A DNA stretch of 64,000 bases, from positions 1-64,000 of the forward strand of contig PCBG01000008.1 of assembly GCA_002731315.1 (NCBI GenBank), read 5' to 3'. This DNA is from Rhodospirillaceae bacterium (GTDB lineage: Bacteria > Pseudomonadota > Alphaproteobacteria > Puniceispirillales > Puniceispirillaceae). Position numbers and translations under genes: made by a program. Under the pieces are notes generated by a model, which was not told the origin of the DNA, did not search any database, and saw only the letters and a list, made by a program, of their open reading frames with translations. Below, one piece after another: positions 1 to 7,426 of the stretch. The number at the start of each line of letters is the position of its first letter. Position 1 is the first letter of the stretch.

Positions 1-4
1 CGTC

Positions 5-94
5 GGAGAGGTGCCGGAGTGGTTGAACGGGACGGTCTCGAAAACCGTTGTGGGCGCAAGCCCACCGAGGGTTCGAATCCCTCTCTCTCCGCCA
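5..94 (+). tRNA. tRNA-Ser (anticodon CGA)
   Basis: This is a class II tRNA with a long variable arm, reading UCG codons. The 7-bp acceptor stem pairs 5-11 with 84-90 (last pair G-U). The T stem is 67-71 with 79-83 around the loop TTCGAAT. The anticodon stem ACGGT/ACCGT encloses the loop CTCGAAA, which gives anticodon CGA. The CCA end is encoded (92-94). The 3' end is duplicated at 1324-1335, which marks it as an integration target. Confidence 0.97.
83..94 (+). repeat. attL-like copy of tRNA-Ser 3' end
   Basis: The last 12 bases of the tRNA gene, CTCTCTCCGCCA, recur exactly at 1324-1335 in the same orientation. Insertion at a tRNA 3' end typically leaves such direct repeats. The neighbouring bases differ on both sides (T/A upstream, T/A downstream), so the identity is exactly 12 bp. 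No recombination event can be seen directly. Confidence 0.55.
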
Positions 95-302
95 TTAGAA
101 TTAGAGGATTTCAGTGGGTTACAGTCAAATGTCTCTCCTTGTGTCTCTCCCTACTTTTTTCCGAAGAACTTTGTAGCAGAACGCACGCCAAATGATGCCG
201 CTACGATGACGCCTAAAGTGTACTGAAACCATTCAGTCAAATCGTTGAAACAGTGTAAAAAAGGGGCGTCCTGTCAAGGTTGCGCAGTGCCAAACACCGT
301 CC

Positions 303-1208
303 CTACCTTGCGTTATAAGACGCGGACTTAGTGTGGACCGAAAAGCCTGCGCCGTGATGCCAATCGCTAGCTCTAAATGGCTCGTATATAATGCCCGAAG
401 CATAGGAGGTTGAGCAAATTAGCATAACTTCAACTTCTTCAAAGTGGACAGCGGTTGCATCAATAACACCCTTCCACCATTCGGCGTTACGGATTGTGAT
501 GTGTGCATTCTCGCCATTAGGTAGTAGAGCGATGGCCTCGTAGCACGCGACGTTGATAATTAGCAGTTTTTTTGCAAGGGAGAAAAGTTCATTGACAACT
601 TTTGGCACATCAGAAACGAAAATGTGCTCAAGGACATCCATGCAGATAACGCAATCAGATTTTGTTTTCTCTAATTCATTCCGAGCAGGCTCAAAAGTAT
701 TTACTAGTGAAACCTCGAAAAACTGTTTAGCCGATTGCCCACTTTCTAGATCGAAGTCTGGCTCATCCCAGTCCGACCCACCACCACCATAATCAAGCAC
801 AGTCGTAATTTCGTCGTCAGTCATCTTTTCTCTACAAATATTCCTAAACTTCTTCATCTCAAAATCATTGTAGACCGAGTCTGCTTTAGTACCGTCTTTC
901 TGGTAATAACCATTTGCAGCCATCTCCGTGTACATTTCGATTAGCTGCCGACCTTTTGCTGAAAGCATGTTTGCGACGTTAGACTTGCCGTGTTTAGCCT
1001 CTTCAAGGTCGAAGGACAACTTTTGCTCCTCTTCTGATTCGTCAATCATTGGTTGCAATTGCTCCCCAAACTCGTTGAACGACAATTCTTCAAAAACGTT
1101 TCCTTTTTCGCCTGCAAAATCGCCTCCGAAACAATTCTGCAAAGTGTTGTGCAAACTTTGTGCCACTGGACGGTTAAAAACACTGAGTAACACTATGCTT
1201 ACATCCAT
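303..1208 (-). CDS. class I SAM-dependent methyltransferase
   Basis: The protein has up to 301 residues and the pattern of a Rossmann-fold methyltransferase. It has a glycine-rich SAM-binding motif I (VLDYGGGGSDW, near residue 140), an acidic segment after it, and a motif resembling CMDVLEHI near residue 190, as in ubiE/coq5-type enzymes. The C-terminal part is hydrophobic beta-strand-like and ends in a His-rich tail. The acceptor substrate cannot be told. The start is uncertain: ATG at 1208 has no clear ribosome site, while ATG at 1049 (Met54) has GGGGAG about 12 bases upstream. It is the only intact gene inside the tRNA-linked insertion and is AT-rich, so horizontal origin is likely. Confidence 0.7.
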   Translation of the reverse strand: MDVSIVLLSVFNRPVAQSLHNTLQNCFGGDFAGEKGNVFEELSFNEFGEQLQPMIDESEEEQKLSFDLEEAKHGKSNVANMLSAKGRQLIEMYTEMAANGYYQKDGTKADSVYNDFEMKKFRNICREKMTDDEITTVLDYGGGGSDWDEPDFDLESGQSAKQFFEVSLVNTFEPARNELEKTKSDCVICMDVLEHIFVSDVPKVVNELFSLAKKLLIINVACYEAIALLPNGENAHITIRNAEWWKGVIDATAVHFEEVEVMLICSTSYASGIIYEPFRASDWHHGAGFSVHTKSASYNAR

Positions 1209-1286
1209 CCTGACTATCGTGAAAAAGCACGCGAATATGCCAAAAGAGCCTATGCGTCCAATGTGACCCGTATGGCGAGACAGTAA
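1191..1286 (+). pseudogene. short coding-like remnant, possibly of a mobile gene
   Basis: An open stretch of about 31 codons ends at TAA 1284-1286. It reads as a basic, Arg/Lys/Tyr-rich helix (HPDYREKAREYAKRAYASN and onward). Such tails occur in HNH-type and other phage-borne proteins, but this is too short to assign. It has no start of its own and sits between the methyltransferase and the downstream repeat. It may equally be non-coding. Confidence 0.2.
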
Positions 1287-1323
1287 TTGAATAACCTACT
1301 GATTTCTTTATTTTTCTAAGGCA

Positions 1324-1335
1324 CTCTCTCCGCCA
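1324..1335 (+). repeat. attR-like copy of tRNA-Ser 3' end
   Basis: This is an exact second copy of CTCTCTCCGCCA, 1.24 kb downstream of the tRNA. It is followed within 20 bases by a Rho-independent terminator that would make sense as the original end of the tRNA transcript. A 12-bp match this close by chance is improbable. Confidence 0.55.
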
Positions 1336-1351
1336 ATCTCAAATAAAAATC

Positions 1352-1385
1352 AAAATCAGGTGCTTACAAGGCTGCCTGATTTTTT
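1352..1385 (+). terminator. Rho-independent terminator, likely the original tRNA-Ser terminator
   Basis: A 9-bp stem AAAATCAGG (1352-1360) pairs with CCTGATTTT (1375-1383). The loop is 14 nt and a run of T ends at 1385. The nearest upstream plus-strand gene is the tRNA, now separated from it by the insertion. Confidence 0.7.
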
Positions 1386-1555
1386 GTACCCAACTTGTAC
1401 TCAATTGATTTTGAAAATTTACAAGCCGTGTTGGGGCAAAACTGAAAGCTAACCTGATGCTTCAAACATCAAAATAATTATCCCATAGGGGCGGCATGGT
1501 ACTGCCCATCCCCATCCTAACACTTACTGTTAAGTCCGTTTGCAATTTCCAGCAT
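1386..1555. other. intergenic, with weak terminator for the leftward ABC operon
   Basis: No gene is seen here. TTGTACCCAA (1384-1393) and TTGTACTCAA (1395-1404) form a near-identical direct repeat that could be a recombinase arm site. An imperfect hairpin at 1488-1513 (GGGG..GGCA / TGCC..CCCC) lies 45 bases past the stop of the ABC ATPase gene. On the minus strand an AT-rich but not T-only tract follows it, so it is only a possible terminator. Confidence 0.3.
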
Positions 1556-2641
1556 TCAAATTCGACGACCAGATGTTAGCTCAAAATAATGTAAACGATC
1601 CGTACGGACGTGAAAGTTAACCATGTCGCCAGGCTGGAAATGCCTCTCGCCTTCATACTTGCCGACAAATTCACCGAAACCGGAATTACAGGTAAGAACG
1701 GTTTCATGCCCCATCGGTTCCACCACTGTGATTGAGCCTTTTATTGAAATGTGGCCTCTTGCGGGTTTCACCGTATCCGCCAGTTCCATATGTTCAGGCC
1801 GAAATCCAAGCTGCACCATGGTCCCAGCCACAACCTCGCAACCAGCTAGGTCAAGGCGGATACCATTATTAGTCATTAAGCTCATTTTTTTGCCGCTAGC
1901 CTCAATACACCCTGTCACAAAATTCATTGCCGGCGACCCGATGAAACTCGCAACAAACTGACTTGACGGATGTTTATAGACCTCTTCGGGCGTTCCAACT
2001 TGTTCAATATTGCCTTCATTCATAATGACGATCCGGTCCGCAAGCGTCATCGCCTCTACCTGATCATGGGTTACATAGACCGTTGTTGTCTGCACTCGCT
2101 GATGTAAAATTTTCATCTCAGCGCGCATCTTGTGGCGAAGCTTGGCATCAAGATTCGATAGTGGCTCATCAAACAGGAATACTTTGGGATTGCGGACGAT
2201 TGCCCGCCCCATGGCAACGCGCTGCTTCTGACCTCCCGACAATTCGCCGGGGCGCCTTTTTAGCAAATCTCCAAGCCCTAAAATCTCAACGGCTTCATTT
2301 GTCCTTTTTGCGATTTCGTCCTTGGGCAAACGCTTAGCACGAAGGCCAAAGGAGATGTTGTCAAACACATTCAAGTGTGGATAAAGCGCGTAATTCTGAA
2401 AGACCATAGCGATATCGCGGTCCTTTGGATGAACATTGTTGACCTTGCTACCGTCAATCGAGATTGATCCTGAGGTTACATCTTCCAGACCGGCGAGCAT
2501 GCGTAGTGTGGTCGACTTGCCGCATCCTGACGGACCAACAAACACAACGAATTCGCTGCTACCGATCGACAGGTTGAAATCCTCCACTGCCTTTACCGAC
2601 CCGAACAGCTTGTGAACACCCTCCAGCCTCACCTCTGCCAT
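1556..2641 (-). CDS. sugar ABC transporter ATPase (MalK/UgpC type)
   Basis: This is the cytoplasmic ATPase that powers the importer encoded upstream. The 361-residue length is normal for the MalK/UgpC/MsiK group. The Walker A motif GPSGCGKST is at 36-44, the Q-loop Gln near 82, the signature LSGGQ at 134-138, Walker B VFLFDE at 154-159 and the switch His near 192. A C-terminal TOBE/OB region begins near 240. It is the last gene of the leftward operon, three bases after the lyase stop, which implies co-transcription with that enzyme. The substrate is set by the binding protein and is not evident. Confidence 0.93.
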   Translation of the reverse strand: MAEVRLEGVHKLFGSVKAVEDFNLSIGSSEFVVFVGPSGCGKSTTLRMLAGLEDVTSGSISIDGSKVNNVHPKDRDIAMVFQNYALYPHLNVFDNISFGLRAKRLPKDEIAKRTNEAVEILGLGDLLKRRPGELSGGQKQRVAMGRAIVRNPKVFLFDEPLSNLDAKLRHKMRAEMKILHQRVQTTTVYVTHDQVEAMTLADRIVIMNEGNIEQVGTPEEVYKHPSSQFVASFIGSPAMNFVTGCIEASGKKMSLMTNNGIRLDLAGCEVVAGTMVQLGFRPEHMELADTVKPARGHISIKGSITVVEPMGHETVLTCNSGFGEFVGKYEGERHFQPGDMVNFHVRTDRLHYFELTSGRRI

Positions 2642-2644
2642 ACC

Positions 2645-4144
2645 TTATTCTCCCCCTCCGATCAGGCCGGACACAATATTGGCGCGCGCCTCGTCAGCCT
2701 CCCTGATCCGCTTGTGAATATCGTCGATTCTGGCCTTAAGGTTTGCCAGCCTGCCAGAATACCCATCCAGTGACTGCCGCAAGGCGCTGGGTCCTGGACC
2801 ACCAGCCATTTCTCGCACGGCTACAAAATTTTGTGGACTAGTCGCTGTTGTCAATAATTCGTTCTTCATGACCGGTTTACGCCCGATGACCCCCTCAAAG
2901 GTCTGCACGAACAGATCCCACGGTAACTCATCAAAGCACATGCCGCGTGATAGCGCCGCGCGCGCCAGTTCGCTGGCCACATGATGGGCCGGCCTGAACG
3001 CAATCTTTTCAGTGCGCACAATGGTGTCTGCCAATTCGGTGATTGTGGCCATGGATTTCTGAATGCGCTTGTTGATCGATTGTTGGTTAGTTTTCATTGC
3101 CTCAACAAAACTGGCCAGCAAAGGCAACGCATGGTCCAGCCGGTCAAAGACTTCAAATCCTGCAGCCTGTGTTTCCCGTTCGGAATCATTCATATCTGCG
3201 AACGGTGTGTTGTGCATTGTCTGAACAATCTGATCTGCACCACCACCAGCAAGTGACAGCTTTAGCCGTAAATGTTCCAGTGGCACCGGGTTGCGCTTCT
3301 GCGGCATTATCGACGAAATCTGGACAAAGCCATCCGCGACATCGATCTGCGCCACTTCAAAACCAGTCCAGTTCACTAGATCCTGAACCAGCCGGCCGAG
3401 ATGAATGCACCCTAAACGAATGGCACTATAGCTACCGGTTATGTAATCGACATTTGCAATCGCTCCGTAGGAGTTTTCGACGATGCCCGGAAATCCCAGC
3501 AATGCAGCCACACGGTAACGGTCAAGATTAAAGCCGGAGGTCGTAATGGCCGCTGCACCCATTGGGCACCTGTTCACATCTTCAAGCGCCGCCAACAGAC
3601 GCGTCATGTCACGCAGGACGAATTCAATCGCGGCCCCCAGATAATGTCCAAGTACCGAAACCTGCGCTGGCTGACCGTGCGTGTATAACAGCACTATTTC
3701 GTCAATGCCCTGTTCTGCTCGTGCCAAAAAGCGATCTGCAAGCGCGCCATATTGTTCCAGCAACCGCAATAGCCGGGCCCGCAACTGCATTCGGAACATT
3801 GTATGTTCCATGTCATTGCGGGACCGTCCTGTATGAAGGCGACCTGCCGTTTCCTCACCAACCTGACGGCCAAGCTCACGTTCAATCAAGAAAAAAAGAT
3901 CTTCAAAGCTACCGTCAAATTCCTGGTCCGCCCAAGGACGATCCTTGTCGATTTTCATAAGGGCAGTCAGAATGATAGAGCTGTCCGCTGGTTGCACCAG
4001 ATGCTGTTCCGCCAGCATGACCGCATGCGCGAGATTTATCGCATGCAGGGGTGCCGAGAAATGCTGTTTGTATATGTCCAGATCGGGTGCCAAAACACTA
4101 TCTGCATACACTTGGGCAGGAAAAGTATCGTAATCCGAATTCAT
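2645..4144 (-). CDS. argininosuccinate lyase-like enzyme of unknown substrate
   Basis: The protein has 499 residues and belongs to the fumarase/aspartase/argininosuccinate lyase superfamily, whose members split off fumarate by beta-elimination. TGRSRND (105-111), THGQPAQVSVLGH with the general-acid His at 167, and the flexible loop SSIMPQKRNP (277-286) with the catalytic Ser are all present. Differences from true ArgH argue for another substrate. The N-terminal DIxGSxAH region is replaced by a segment with FSAPLH, SRNDQ reads SRNDM, and the loop starts QISS instead of GSS. It sits between the permease and ATPase genes of a sugar importer, not with arginine genes. I infer that it acts on the imported compound. 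Confidence 0.8.
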   Translation of the reverse strand: MNSDYDTFPAQVYADSVLAPDLDIYKQHFSAPLHAINLAHAVMLAEQHLVQPADSSIILTALMKIDKDRPWADQEFDGSFEDLFFLIERELGRQVGEETAGRLHTGRSRNDMEHTMFRMQLRARLLRLLEQYGALADRFLARAEQGIDEIVLLYTHGQPAQVSVLGHYLGAAIEFVLRDMTRLLAALEDVNRCPMGAAAITTSGFNLDRYRVAALLGFPGIVENSYGAIANVDYITGSYSAIRLGCIHLGRLVQDLVNWTGFEVAQIDVADGFVQISSIMPQKRNPVPLEHLRLKLSLAGGGADQIVQTMHNTPFADMNDSERETQAAGFEVFDRLDHALPLLASFVEAMKTNQQSINKRIQKSMATITELADTIVRTEKIAFRPAHHVASELARAALSRGMCFDELPWDLFVQTFEGVIGRKPVMKNELLTTATSPQNFVAVREMAGGPGPSALRQSLDGYSGRLANLKARIDDIHKRIREADEARANIVSGLIGGGE

Positions 4145-4150
4145 TTCAAA

Positions 4151-4999
4151 TCACCCTTTCAGGCCAGCGAGCATAATCCCGCGAATGATGAATTTCTGCA
4201 GCAATAGGAACACCAGCAATGTCGGCAAGGTGGCCAGACATGAGGCTGTCATGACAATTTCCCAATCCATCTGGAATTCACCATTAAATGAGGCGATGCC
4301 AACTGGAATGGTATAGATATCAGGATCATTGGTCACAATCAGCGGCCAAATAAACGCTGTCCAATTCCCCAAAAAATGAAAGATAGCCAGTGCAGAAAGT
4401 GCCGGGATGACAAGTGGCATGGCAATACGCCACCAGATGGCGAATTCTGACCAGCCGTCAATCCTAGCTGCCTCGATCAGCTCGTCAGGCAAGCTCATGA
4501 AAAACTGGCGCATAAGAAATGTGCCGAAACCGGTCATCAGTCCAGGGAACGCAATTCCCCAATAAGTATCGATCCATCCAAAGCTGCGCGACATCATATA
4601 CCAAGGAATAATCAACATTTCGGTTGGAATCATTAAGGTGCTGAGGATTGCAATAAAAACAATATGGCGTCCGCGAAAATCAAATTTCGCAAGGGTATAT
4701 CCGACTAATGAATCAAAAAAGAGAACCGACGCCGTGCTGAAAGTGGCTACCCACAGTGAATTCAGCATCCAGCGGATGAACTTCGATTCCTGCAATATGA
4801 AAAGATAGTTCTCCAGCGTCGGCTTATCAGGAATGATGCTCAGCTCAAAGACTTCCTGGCCGGTCTTGAAAGACGTCGCTGCCATGAACACGATGGGCGT
4901 GACCATGACAACACCTCCTAAGAACAGCAATGTCCACAGGATCACCTTGCCGGGCCGCGCCCGTTCCAGTCGCGCTATTGTTGCATTAACATCGCTCAT
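4151..4999 (-). CDS. sugar ABC transporter permease (MalG/UgpE type)
   Basis: This inner-membrane subunit has 282 residues and about six hydrophobic segments. The coupling (EAA) motif EAARIDGWSEFAIWWRIAMP near residue 175-195 contacts the ATPase. Its start overlaps the stop of the upstream permease by four bases (ATGA-type junction), so the two permeases are probably translationally coupled and form the heterodimeric channel. The next gene, the lyase, starts seven bases after its stop. Confidence 0.92.
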   Translation of the reverse strand: MSDVNATIARLERARPGKVILWTLLFLGGVVMVTPIVFMAATSFKTGQEVFELSIIPDKPTLENYLFILQESKFIRWMLNSLWVATFSTASVLFFDSLVGYTLAKFDFRGRHIVFIAILSTLMIPTEMLIIPWYMMSRSFGWIDTYWGIAFPGLMTGFGTFLMRQFFMSLPDELIEAARIDGWSEFAIWWRIAMPLVIPALSALAIFHFLGNWTAFIWPLIVTNDPDIYTIPVGIASFNGEFQMDWEIVMTASCLATLPTLLVFLLLQKFIIRGIMLAGLKG

Positions 5000-5895
5000 C
5001 TCTGTTTTCTCATCAGCCAGAGTTGAACAAGACTTACAACAAGCAGAATAAGGAACAAGATGACTGTCAATGCAGATGCCCGGCCCAGCTTGAATTCGTC
5101 AAAGGCAAACTCATAGATCATTAACACCAGCGGCTTAGTGGAGTTCAGAGGGCCGCCTGCACTATCGGCACTCATTGTATAGACCTGATCGAAAATCCGC
5201 AGGAACCCGATAGTCGATACAACGGTCAGAAATATGATCGTCGGTTTCAACGCTGGCAGTGTAATTTCCTGCAGAATCTGCCACCGACCTGCCCCGTCAA
5301 TCTCTGCCGCTTCAAAATAACTGCGCGGAACCGCCCTGATGCCAGCAATAAATATGACGATCTGAAAACCAAGACCCGCCCATACGGCAGGCGCCATAAT
5401 TGAATACAGCCCTTGTGTTACAGATTTCAAAAATGGTTGCTGAGGAACCCCAACCCATGAAAGCATGATGTTGAAATAGCCAATTGGCAGAGGTTGATAA
5501 AACCATCGCCATACCCACGCCATAGCAACAGCTGTCGTCAGAAAAGGAATAAAATACATCGCTCTTATTAGGTCATGGCCAAAATCGATTTCATTCAGCC
5601 AATAGGCTATAACAAAGGCTATCAGCATGCTTACCGGCACGCCGACAAGTGCGTATTTTATAGTATTCCAAAGAACCAGCCAGAAATCCTCATCCGCGAA
5701 GATCTTGATATAGTTCTTCATCCCGATTGCTTTCTTAGCGCCGAGAAGGTTCCATTTCAGTGTGGAGACATAGAATGCTTCAAATGTCGGATAAAACCGG
5801 ATTGTTATGTAGAAGACCAGAGGAATGGCCAAAAAGAGCCAAGCTGTGATCGCAAGCTTTTGCCTGATTGTTAGCTTGTTCCAGAAGTTAGCCAT
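4996..5895 (-). CDS. sugar ABC transporter permease (MalF/UgpA type)
   Basis: This inner-membrane subunit has about 299 residues and six predicted membrane segments. It carries the EAA coupling motif EAAEIDGAGRWQILQEITLP in its C-terminal half. It starts with ATG at 5895; an upstream TTG at 5928 would add 11 residues. Neither start has a good Shine-Dalgarno sequence, which fits reduced expression relative to the binding-protein gene in front of it. A hairpin separates the two genes. Confidence 0.9.
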   Translation of the reverse strand: MANFWNKLTIRQKLAITAWLFLAIPLVFYITIRFYPTFEAFYVSTLKWNLLGAKKAIGMKNYIKIFADEDFWLVLWNTIKYALVGVPVSMLIAFVIAYWLNEIDFGHDLIRAMYFIPFLTTAVAMAWVWRWFYQPLPIGYFNIMLSWVGVPQQPFLKSVTQGLYSIMAPAVWAGLGFQIVIFIAGIRAVPRSYFEAAEIDGAGRWQILQEITLPALKPTIIFLTVVSTIGFLRIFDQVYTMSADSAGGPLNSTKPLVLMIYEFAFDEFKLGRASALTVILFLILLVVSLVQLWLMRKQR

Positions 5896-5928
5896 ATGTT
5901 TGGTTTTTTCTGCAATTAATAATAGCAA

Positions 5929-5957
5929 GCAGATGGCAACAGGTTGCTGCCATCTGC
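5929..5957 (-). promoter_or_regulatory. intercistronic hairpin between binding-protein and permease genes
   Basis: A perfect 10-bp inverted repeat, GCAGATGGCA (5929-5938) and TGCCATCTGC (5948-5957), has a 9-nt loop. It lies 20 bases past the binding-protein stop and has no T-run. In other periplasmic importers, structures at this position protect the upstream mRNA and lower downstream expression. The same role is inferred here. Confidence 0.6.
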
Positions 5958-5977
5958 CAGATTACTAGCAACTCAGG

Positions 5978-7231
5978 TCAATCACCGAAGAATTCGTCAA
6001 AAACTTCCTGCTCAGCTTTCGCAACTTTTTTAAGGGCCGCCGCAGGATCTGCACCCTGAAGCACTACCATGTCATAGGCATCGATCAGCGATTTACGCTG
6101 TGGCTTTTCTGACACGAAGGCTGTTGCGTTGGCATAACTTAGACCACGAATGAACGGCCCATAAAGCGGATGTGTCTTGTTGGCATCAACAAGTGCAACA
6201 GCTGGCTTAGCTGGCAATTCACCAACTGTGTCTAGCCACAATTGCATGGCTGCGTCAGATGTGATGTGTTGCAAAAACTTCTCTGCTGCAGCCTTTTTCT
6301 CACCATCTGCCTTCGAGCTGATCCCGTTTACCCAATACGATGAAAAGTTAAATCGCTTGCCATTGTGTCCAGGCAGTTCTGAAATAGCAAAGTTCAACCC
6401 TTCTGTTTTCGCAAATTTCGAAATCCTGAAAGAGCCATCAAGAACCATACCGGCTTGACCAGCTGCAAACGCATCCTGACCTCGATTCATGAACCCATTC
6501 GAACCAACTTTGTGCGTTGCTTCAAAATCAGTAATGAACTTAAGCGCTTTGGCTCCTGCTTCAGTTGTGTATGCGATTGTTTTGCCATCGTCTGAATATG
6601 GCTGGCCGCCATAAAGCCGTATCAAAACTTCTCGCCACCAATGGTGATCCTGACCGTCCGTGTCGACGGCAAAACCCACTGACGTGTAGTTGCCATTCGC
6701 ATCTTTCTTCGTAAGCTTCTTTGCAAACTCAACCATCTCGTCAAGTGTTTCGGGCGGGCCAGAAAGGCCTGCTTCTGCGAATAAATCTTTATTCCAAAAC
6801 AACGCCAACGATCGGACAGCTGTGGGCAAACCCCAATAATCACCATCAACCTTCATGGTTCCAACCATCGAGAAGAAATCTTCTTCAATCTTGGCATGGG
6901 GGAAAGCAGACTTGGAAAGCGGCTGGATTAGCCCGCCATCGCGATAATCATTCAACCATCCATAATACAACTGAACAACGTCCGGTCCATCACCGGCTGA
7001 CACTGCAATAGCAACCTTTTTCCGATAATCTGCATAAGGGAAATGCGTATGCTTCACCGTTATGCCTGGGTTGGCTGCCTCGAAACTCTCGATAAGCTTG
7101 TCGATGGCTTCAACACGGCTACCGTAAGTGTATTGCCAATATTCGATTTCCACAGCCTGGGCCAATCCGCTCCATACGAGCGAGGTGCCGCCAATGGCCA
7201 GTGCGAAAGCTGATTTCAACCACTTTTTCAT
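5978..7231 (-). CDS. sugar ABC transporter substrate-binding protein
   Basis: This periplasmic binding protein of the extracellular solute-binding family 1 (MalE/UgpB-like) has about 417 residues. A Sec signal peptide has a basic MKKWLK start, a hydrophobic core and a cleavage site near AQA/VE (residue 26). The mature part begins with IEYWQY and continues with the usual cluster-B features (GPDVVQLYYGW, WGLPTAVRSLALFWNKD). I prefer ATG 7231 because GGAGGGACAG stands directly before it; the longer ATG at 7252 has no such site and would extend the signal peptide. It is the first gene of the leftward operon. Aromatic residues in the cleft suggest a carbohydrate, but the ligand is unknown. Confidence 0.92.
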   Translation of the reverse strand: MKKWLKSAFALAIGGTSLVWSGLAQAVEIEYWQYTYGSRVEAIDKLIESFEAANPGITVKHTHFPYADYRKKVAIAVSAGDGPDVVQLYYGWLNDYRDGGLIQPLSKSAFPHAKIEEDFFSMVGTMKVDGDYWGLPTAVRSLALFWNKDLFAEAGLSGPPETLDEMVEFAKKLTKKDANGNYTSVGFAVDTDGQDHHWWREVLIRLYGGQPYSDDGKTIAYTTEAGAKALKFITDFEATHKVGSNGFMNRGQDAFAAGQAGMVLDGSFRISKFAKTEGLNFAISELPGHNGKRFNFSSYWVNGISSKADGEKKAAAEKFLQHITSDAAMQLWLDTVGELPAKPAVALVDANKTHPLYGPFIRGLSYANATAFVSEKPQRKSLIDAYDMVVLQGADPAAALKKVAKAEQEVFDEFFGD

Positions 7232-7262
7232 CTGTCCCTCCGTCTTCATCATGCATTTCTAA

Positions 7263-7278
7263 AAAGGTATTTACCTTT
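7263..7278. promoter_or_regulatory. candidate operator for the GntR/HutC regulator
   Basis: This is a perfect inverted repeat AAAGGTA-TT-TACCTTT. A related element AGGTATCATAGGT (minus strand) lies at 7291-7303, overlapping the proposed -10 box of the leftward promoter. HutC-family repressors bind short palindromes of this kind, often next to their own gene. The assignment is inferred from position and symmetry. Confidence 0.5.
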
Positions 7279-7290
7279 GCTAATTTAAAA

Positions 7291-7319
7291 ACCTATGATA
7301 CCTCTTTTGATGTTGTCAA
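7291..7319 (-). promoter_or_regulatory. sigma-70-type promoter of the leftward ABC operon
   Basis: On the minus strand, TTGACA (7319-7314) is followed after 17 bases by ATAGGT (7296-7291). The -35 box is a perfect match and the -10 box is weak, as expected for a controlled promoter. The candidate operator copies overlap and follow it. Transcription would begin roughly 45-50 bases before the binding-protein start. Confidence 0.45.
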
Positions 7320-7426
7320 AGAAAAAGCGGACCAAAACTAACAGCATGACTTGGTTTCGACCCGTCTTTAGCCGGATATCTCCGTAACGGAATCTTTGAC
7401 AACAAATTTGAGTCCAGGGTTTTGAT

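Larger units (their letters stand above)
95..1335. mobile_element. putative mini-island in tRNA-Ser
   Basis: About 1.24 kb lies between the two 12-bp repeats. It is visibly AT-richer than the housekeeping DNA of the window. It contains one intact gene (a methyltransferase on the minus strand), a short coding-like remnant at 1191-1286, and two GTCTCTCC repeats at 131-138 and 143-150. No integrase is present, so if this is an integrative element it is a decayed or non-autonomous one. The alternative is a larger island that was mostly deleted. Confidence 0.5.

Noticed and set aside
3097..3531. 144-codon open frame on the plus strand
   Set aside because: Antisense to the lyase gene and without recognisable domains.
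7396..7401. TTGACA upstream of the GntR gene as a rightward promoter
   Set aside because: No acceptable -10 box at 16-18 bases; the sequence there is GC-containing and directly abuts the start codon.
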